Part shown: piece after piece, positions 32,902-35,611 of the stretch
Layout: the number at the start of each line of letters is the position of its first letter
Position numbering within the stretch: position 1 is the first letter of the stretch
Assembly (NCBI GenBank): GCA_002159065.1
Contig: LZRV01000035.1
Coordinates: forward strand, 1 to 35,611
Origin: Paenibacillaceae bacterium ZCTH02-B3
GTDB taxonomy: Bacteria; Bacillota; Bacilli; Paenibacillales; Paenibacillaceae
Length of the DNA: 35,611 nt
Direction of reading: 5' to 3'
Notes under the pieces: model-generated
The model's input: only the letters and a program-made list of their open reading frames with translations
What the model was told of the DNA's origin: nothing
Databases searched by the model: none
Position numbers and translations under genes: made by a program

Positions 32902-33804
32902 ATGAAACGCATTCGCATTTTGCTTATCGCGGCCGTCGTACTCGCCACCGCCGCGCTCGTTTCCGCCTGCGGCGGGCGGTCCGGGTCCGGCGGCGACGGC
33001 GGACGGATTACGGTCGGGTCCAAAAACTTCACGGAAAACATCATTTTGGCCCACATGATGGCCGAGCTCATCGAAGCTAAAACCGGCCTCAGGGTGGACC
33101 GCAAAGTCAATCTCGGCGGATCCAACGTTGCCTGGAAGGCGCTGCTGAACAACGACATCCAGCTGTATCCGGATTACACGGGAACCATCGTCGCCAACTA
33201 TTACCAGGAAGAAACGGGAACCTCGCAGGAAACGCTGGAAAAAACTCGGGAACTTCTTGCACAGGACAATTTGGCGTTTCTCGCGCCGTTCGGGTTCAAC
33301 AACACCTACACCCTGGCGGTCTCGCAGGAAACGGCGGCGAAATACGGGCTGAAAACGTTCAGCGACCTGGCCGAAGTGGCCGGGGAACTGGTCCTGGGAT
33401 GCGAATTTGAATTTCTCGACCGCCCGGACGGCTATCCCGGCCTGCAGGAAACCTACGGCATGAAGTTCAAGGATGCTCTCGGCATGGACCACGGCATCAT
33501 GTACCGGTCCCTGGTCGAAGGCAAGGTGGACGTCATCGACGCCTTTGCCACCGACGGCCAGATCGTCGTCCACAATCTGGTCATCCTGGAGGACGACAAG
33601 GAATTTTTCCCTCCCTACGACGCAGGTCCGCTGATCCGCAAGGAGGTGCTGGACAAGTATCCGGAACTGGAGAGCGTCCTGAACGCGCTGGGAGGAGCGA
33701 TCACCGAAGCGGAAATGCAGGCCCTCAACGCGAAAGTGGACGAGGAAGGGCTGAAAGCCGAGGACGTGGCCCGCGAATTCCTCGCGGAAAAAGGCCTGAT
33801 CTGA
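32902..33804 (+). CDS. opuCC: Compatible-solute-binding lipoprotein (OpuCC/OsmF family)
   Basis: 300 residues. Lipobox LVSAC (C23), short Gly/Ser linker, then the quaternary-amine receptor fold: ITVGSKNFTENIILAHMM (about 36-53), NLGGSNVAWKALLNNDIQLYPDYTGT (about 69-94), a hinge and the second lobe with DVIDAFATDGQIV. The YPDYTGT segment supplies a binding-site tyrosine in OpuCC-like proteins. It delivers glycine betaine, carnitine or choline-like solutes. Start MKRIRILL: GGGGG lies 8 nt upstream. Confidence 0.93.
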   Translation: MKRIRILLIAAVVLATAALVSACGGRSGSGGDGGRITVGSKNFTENIILAHMMAELIEAKTGLRVDRKVNLGGSNVAWKALLNNDIQLYPDYTGTIVANYYQEETGTSQETLEKTRELLAQDNLAFLAPFGFNNTYTLAVSQETAAKYGLKTFSDLAEVAGELVLGCEFEFLDRPDGYPGLQETYGMKFKDALGMDHGIMYRSLVEGKVDVIDAFATDGQIVVHNLVILEDDKEFFPPYDAGPLIRKEVLDKYPELESVLNALGGAITEAEMQALNAKVDEEGLKAEDVAREFLAEKGLI

Positions 33805-33871
33805 CGCCGGACGGCCGGTTCCTTCGGGACGAAAACAGCACGGCAACGGCGCGCGGCGGGAGAGATCGCGG

Positions 33872-34765
33872 ATGGAATCCTGGTTTCAGACGAACCTTGG
33901 GCACCTGTTGGATTGGGAATACTGGCAGCCCCTTTCCCTGGAAGCGGCGAAGCGGCTGGGGATCGTTCTGCTCATCGTCCTCTTGACCTGGCTGGCCCTT
34001 CGCGTCCGGAAGGTCATGATCAAACGGGTCTTTCGCCTGACGCGCCTGGACGCCAAACAGCGGGATACGCTGCTGACGCTGCTTTTGTCCCTTACCCGTT
34101 ACGCCCTGGTGATCATCGCGACCCTGACGGCCCTGAGCCACCTCGGCATCAACATCGGGCCGATCATCGCCGGCGCCGGGGTCGTCGGGCTCGCCGTCGG
34201 ATTCGGGGCGCAAACGCTGGTGAAGGACCTCATTTCCGGGTTTTTCATCCTGTTCGAAGACCAGTTTTCCGTCGGCGACTACGTGTCGATCAACAACGGC
34301 CAGATCTCGGGAACGGTGGTCAGCGTCGGCCTGCGCGCCACCAAGATCCGCACCTGGGCGCAGCACGTGGTCGTCATCCAGAACTCGGAGATCCGCATCA
34401 GCGAAAACTACAACCGGGAACGCATGCGGGCCATCGTGAACTTCACCGTGCCGTACGAAACGGACCCGGCCGACGTCGAGGCGGCGGTCGGCCGCATGTC
34501 CGAGCGGCTGGTCAGGGAAATGCCCGGGCTGTTTTTGCGCGACGCGTCGGGGCGAATCCTCGAGCCTCCGCAGCTGTATGGCATCACCGACGTGGAAAAC
34601 CAGGCTCTTGGCGCGAAATACACCGTCATCAGCCTGGTCAGCGACCAGCATTACTGGACGGCCTGCAAGGAAATCCGGAAAGCGATCCTTCGCGAGCTGA
34701 AGGAAGCAGGCATCCAGATCAGCTATCCCCGACAGATCGAGCGCCGGGAAAGGCAGCCTTCGTAA
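33872..34765 (+). CDS. MscS family small-conductance mechanosensitive channel
   Basis: 297 residues. Two N-terminal helices (about 28-45 and 68-88) precede the pore helix TM3, AGAGVVGLAVGFGAQTLVKDLISG (about 98-121), rich in Gly/Ala as in MscS. FEDQFSVGDYV starts the beta domain and a C-terminal alpha/beta vestibule domain follows (to about 290). It opens on hypo-osmotic shock and lets solutes out, the reverse of the transporter upstream. It lies 67 bp after opuCC with no terminator between, so riboswitch control may extend to it. GGGAGAG precedes the ATG. Confidence 0.93.
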   Translation: MESWFQTNLGHLLDWEYWQPLSLEAAKRLGIVLLIVLLTWLALRVRKVMIKRVFRLTRLDAKQRDTLLTLLLSLTRYALVIIATLTALSHLGINIGPIIAGAGVVGLAVGFGAQTLVKDLISGFFILFEDQFSVGDYVSINNGQISGTVVSVGLRATKIRTWAQHVVVIQNSEIRISENYNRERMRAIVNFTVPYETDPADVEAAVGRMSERLVREMPGLFLRDASGRILEPPQLYGITDVENQALGAKYTVISLVSDQHYWTACKEIRKAILRELKEAGIQISYPRQIERRERQPS

Positions 34766-34783
34766 GGCGGGGCGTTCGATTTC

Positions 34784-34834
34784 TGTCAAGCGTCTGTGAA
34801 TATGTCAGGTTAACTGTTCTATGAAAATGTCAGG
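34784..34834. repeat. Terminal repeats of the ISNCY-like insertion sequence
   Basis: TGAATATGTCAGG (34797-34809) and TGAAAATGTCAGG (34822-34834) are near-identical direct repeats 25 bp apart (12 of 13 bases). They lie between the mscS stop and the transposase C-terminus and are typical of subterminal transposase binding sites. A possible element tip is TGTCAAG at 34784. Confidence 0.6.
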
Positions 34835-34872
34835 GATGATAGCTGATTAAACAGCCCCCGTCCTCTTGCAGA

Positions 34873-35611
34873 CTAGCCGGATGCTGTGCTACGCTGTAAC
34901 TGCTTGCTGGAGAATGATTTTCTCCAGGGATGGTTTTCAGCGGGCTTGCGCGGGGGCGTAGGTGCCGCTTCTTTTTTGGCCGGAGCTGTCGAAGGGACCT
35001 CAGCGGCCTGCGTCTCCACACAAGGCCAGGCGCGTCCCTGATCCCATAGCCACACTTGCCCATCCATGCCGACACGCACTTCGACGACGGTCTTCGCTTC
35101 CCAACGCGGTACACCGGGGCCGGGCTTTGGCATGTAGCATTTTCCTTTCCAGGAGAAGGTCTGCCCGCCGCTGATTCTCCGGTGTTCCCGTCGGGTAAAA
35201 ATGTGCTCCAAAGGGGTTTCGGGCAGCGGTCGGTAGGCCGGTTCCGCTTCTTGCGGCTCGACGGCAAACAGGCGGTTGTGCTTTTCGATCAACTCCGGCA
35301 GGACCCGGTTGGCTTCCTCCATCGTGCAGACGTTGCGCAGCCGAAGTTCGACCACCAGACGGTCCTGCATGGTTTGCCAGAGCCGTTCGATCCGTCCTTT
35401 GGCCTGGGGGGACAGCGCCTCGATATGGGTGATCCCCAGATCGGCGATGGCCTGTCCGAAGGTGGAAAGCGCCTGCGGCTGACCGGCCAGTTCCTGCTCG
35501 AGGGTTGGCTTGCCCTTGGGCGGGTGAAAGATGGAGTGTTGGTCGCTGTAGAGCGCAAGCGGTACGCCTTTGCGCCTAAGTCCCTCCATCATGACGGCCG
35601 CGTTTCCTTGA
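34873..35611 (-). CDS. ISNCY-like (IS1202 group) transposase, C-terminal part, cut by the window edge
   Basis: At least 245 residues; the frame is open to the window edge and the N-terminus is outside. The DDE integrase core is partly visible: ALYSDQHSIFHPPKG with an active-site Asp, and SPQAKGRIERLWQTMQDR with the Glu. The C-terminal domain (about the last 100 residues) is basic and rich in Pro and Lys. Residues such as QALSTFGQAIADLGITHIEAL are common to IS1202-type enzymes. An 8-bp hairpin (34907-34927) lies near the 3' end of the frame. The copy appears intact within the window. Confidence 0.88.
   Translation of the reverse strand, partial: QGNAAVMMEGLRRKGVPLALYSDQHSIFHPPKGKPTLEQELAGQPQALSTFGQAIADLGITHIEALSPQAKGRIERLWQTMQDRLVVELRLRNVCTMEEANRVLPELIEKHNRLFAVEPQEAEPAYRPLPETPLEHIFTRREHRRISGGQTFSWKGKCYMPKPGPGVPRWEAKTVVEVRVGMDGQVWLWDQGRAWPCVETQAAEVPSTAPAKKEAAPTPPRKPAENHPWRKSFSSKQLQRSTASG

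Noticed and set aside
1..35611. CRISPR arrays, tRNA or rRNA genes
   Set aside because: No regularly spaced direct repeats and no cloverleaf or rRNA-like blocks were seen in the gaps between genes.

Overview
The window reads as a high-GC chromosome segment from a Bacillota bacterium, probably an aerobic and possibly thermophilic member of the Bacilli close to Paenibacillaceae or Alicyclobacillaceae. The reasons are strong AGGAGG ribosome binding sites, frequent GTG/TTG starts, ParE/ParC, SLH and Cu-amine-oxidase-N/AMIN/amidase envelope proteins, a c-di-AMP riboswitch, lipoprotein-type solute receptors and a ba3-type oxidase. The genus is an inference only.

Layout. (1) 1-293 is the 5' part of a class C-like group II intron on the minus strand, inserted just behind the terminator of the next operon. 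(2) 371-3438 (minus) is a ba3-type cytochrome oxidase operon: cupredoxin lipoprotein, a 50-residue subunit IIa, subunit II, subunit I and a DUF2892 membrane protein. A perfect FNR/CRP-type palindrome lies exactly 32 bp upstream of its -10 box. (3) 3554-6548 holds an rRNA-type methyltransferase, a CapA-family protein and a MarR regulator with a long charged tail. (4) 6725-11199 is parE-parC. (5) 11326-16423 is an amidase, SLH protein and nth unit closed by a terminator. (6) 16622-19789 is leuC-leuD facing a divergent LysR gene, with a 17-bp LysR-type operator between them. (7) 19898-20701 is a separate nitrilase-family hydrolase.

(8) 20988-29379 (minus) is the most novel part. It is a catabolic regulon of two operons around one FCD-type GntR regulator. 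Operon one is dhaK-dhaL-(DHDPS-like aldolase B)-gntR. Operon two is tctC-tctB-tctA-(DHDPS-like aldolase A)-rraA-like. Both have a TTGACG-N18-TAxAxT promoter with a matching operator (GATGT-TGG-ACATC or a one-mismatch copy) at the transcription start. Together they suggest uptake of a carboxylate, retro-aldol or dehydratase steps to pyruvate, and phosphorylation of a small keto-triose or keto-tetrose. I know of no described pathway with this gene set; the substrate is unknown.

(9) 29662-30650 (plus) is a pair of small multidrug resistance subunits, the first fused to about 120 unrecognised residues. (10) 30688-34765 (plus) is an osmotic-stress unit: promoter, ydaO-type c-di-AMP riboswitch, terminator, then an OpuC-like compatible-solute ABC transporter with one permease, and an MscS channel. 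(11) 34784-35611 is the end of an ISNCY-like insertion sequence that runs off the window.
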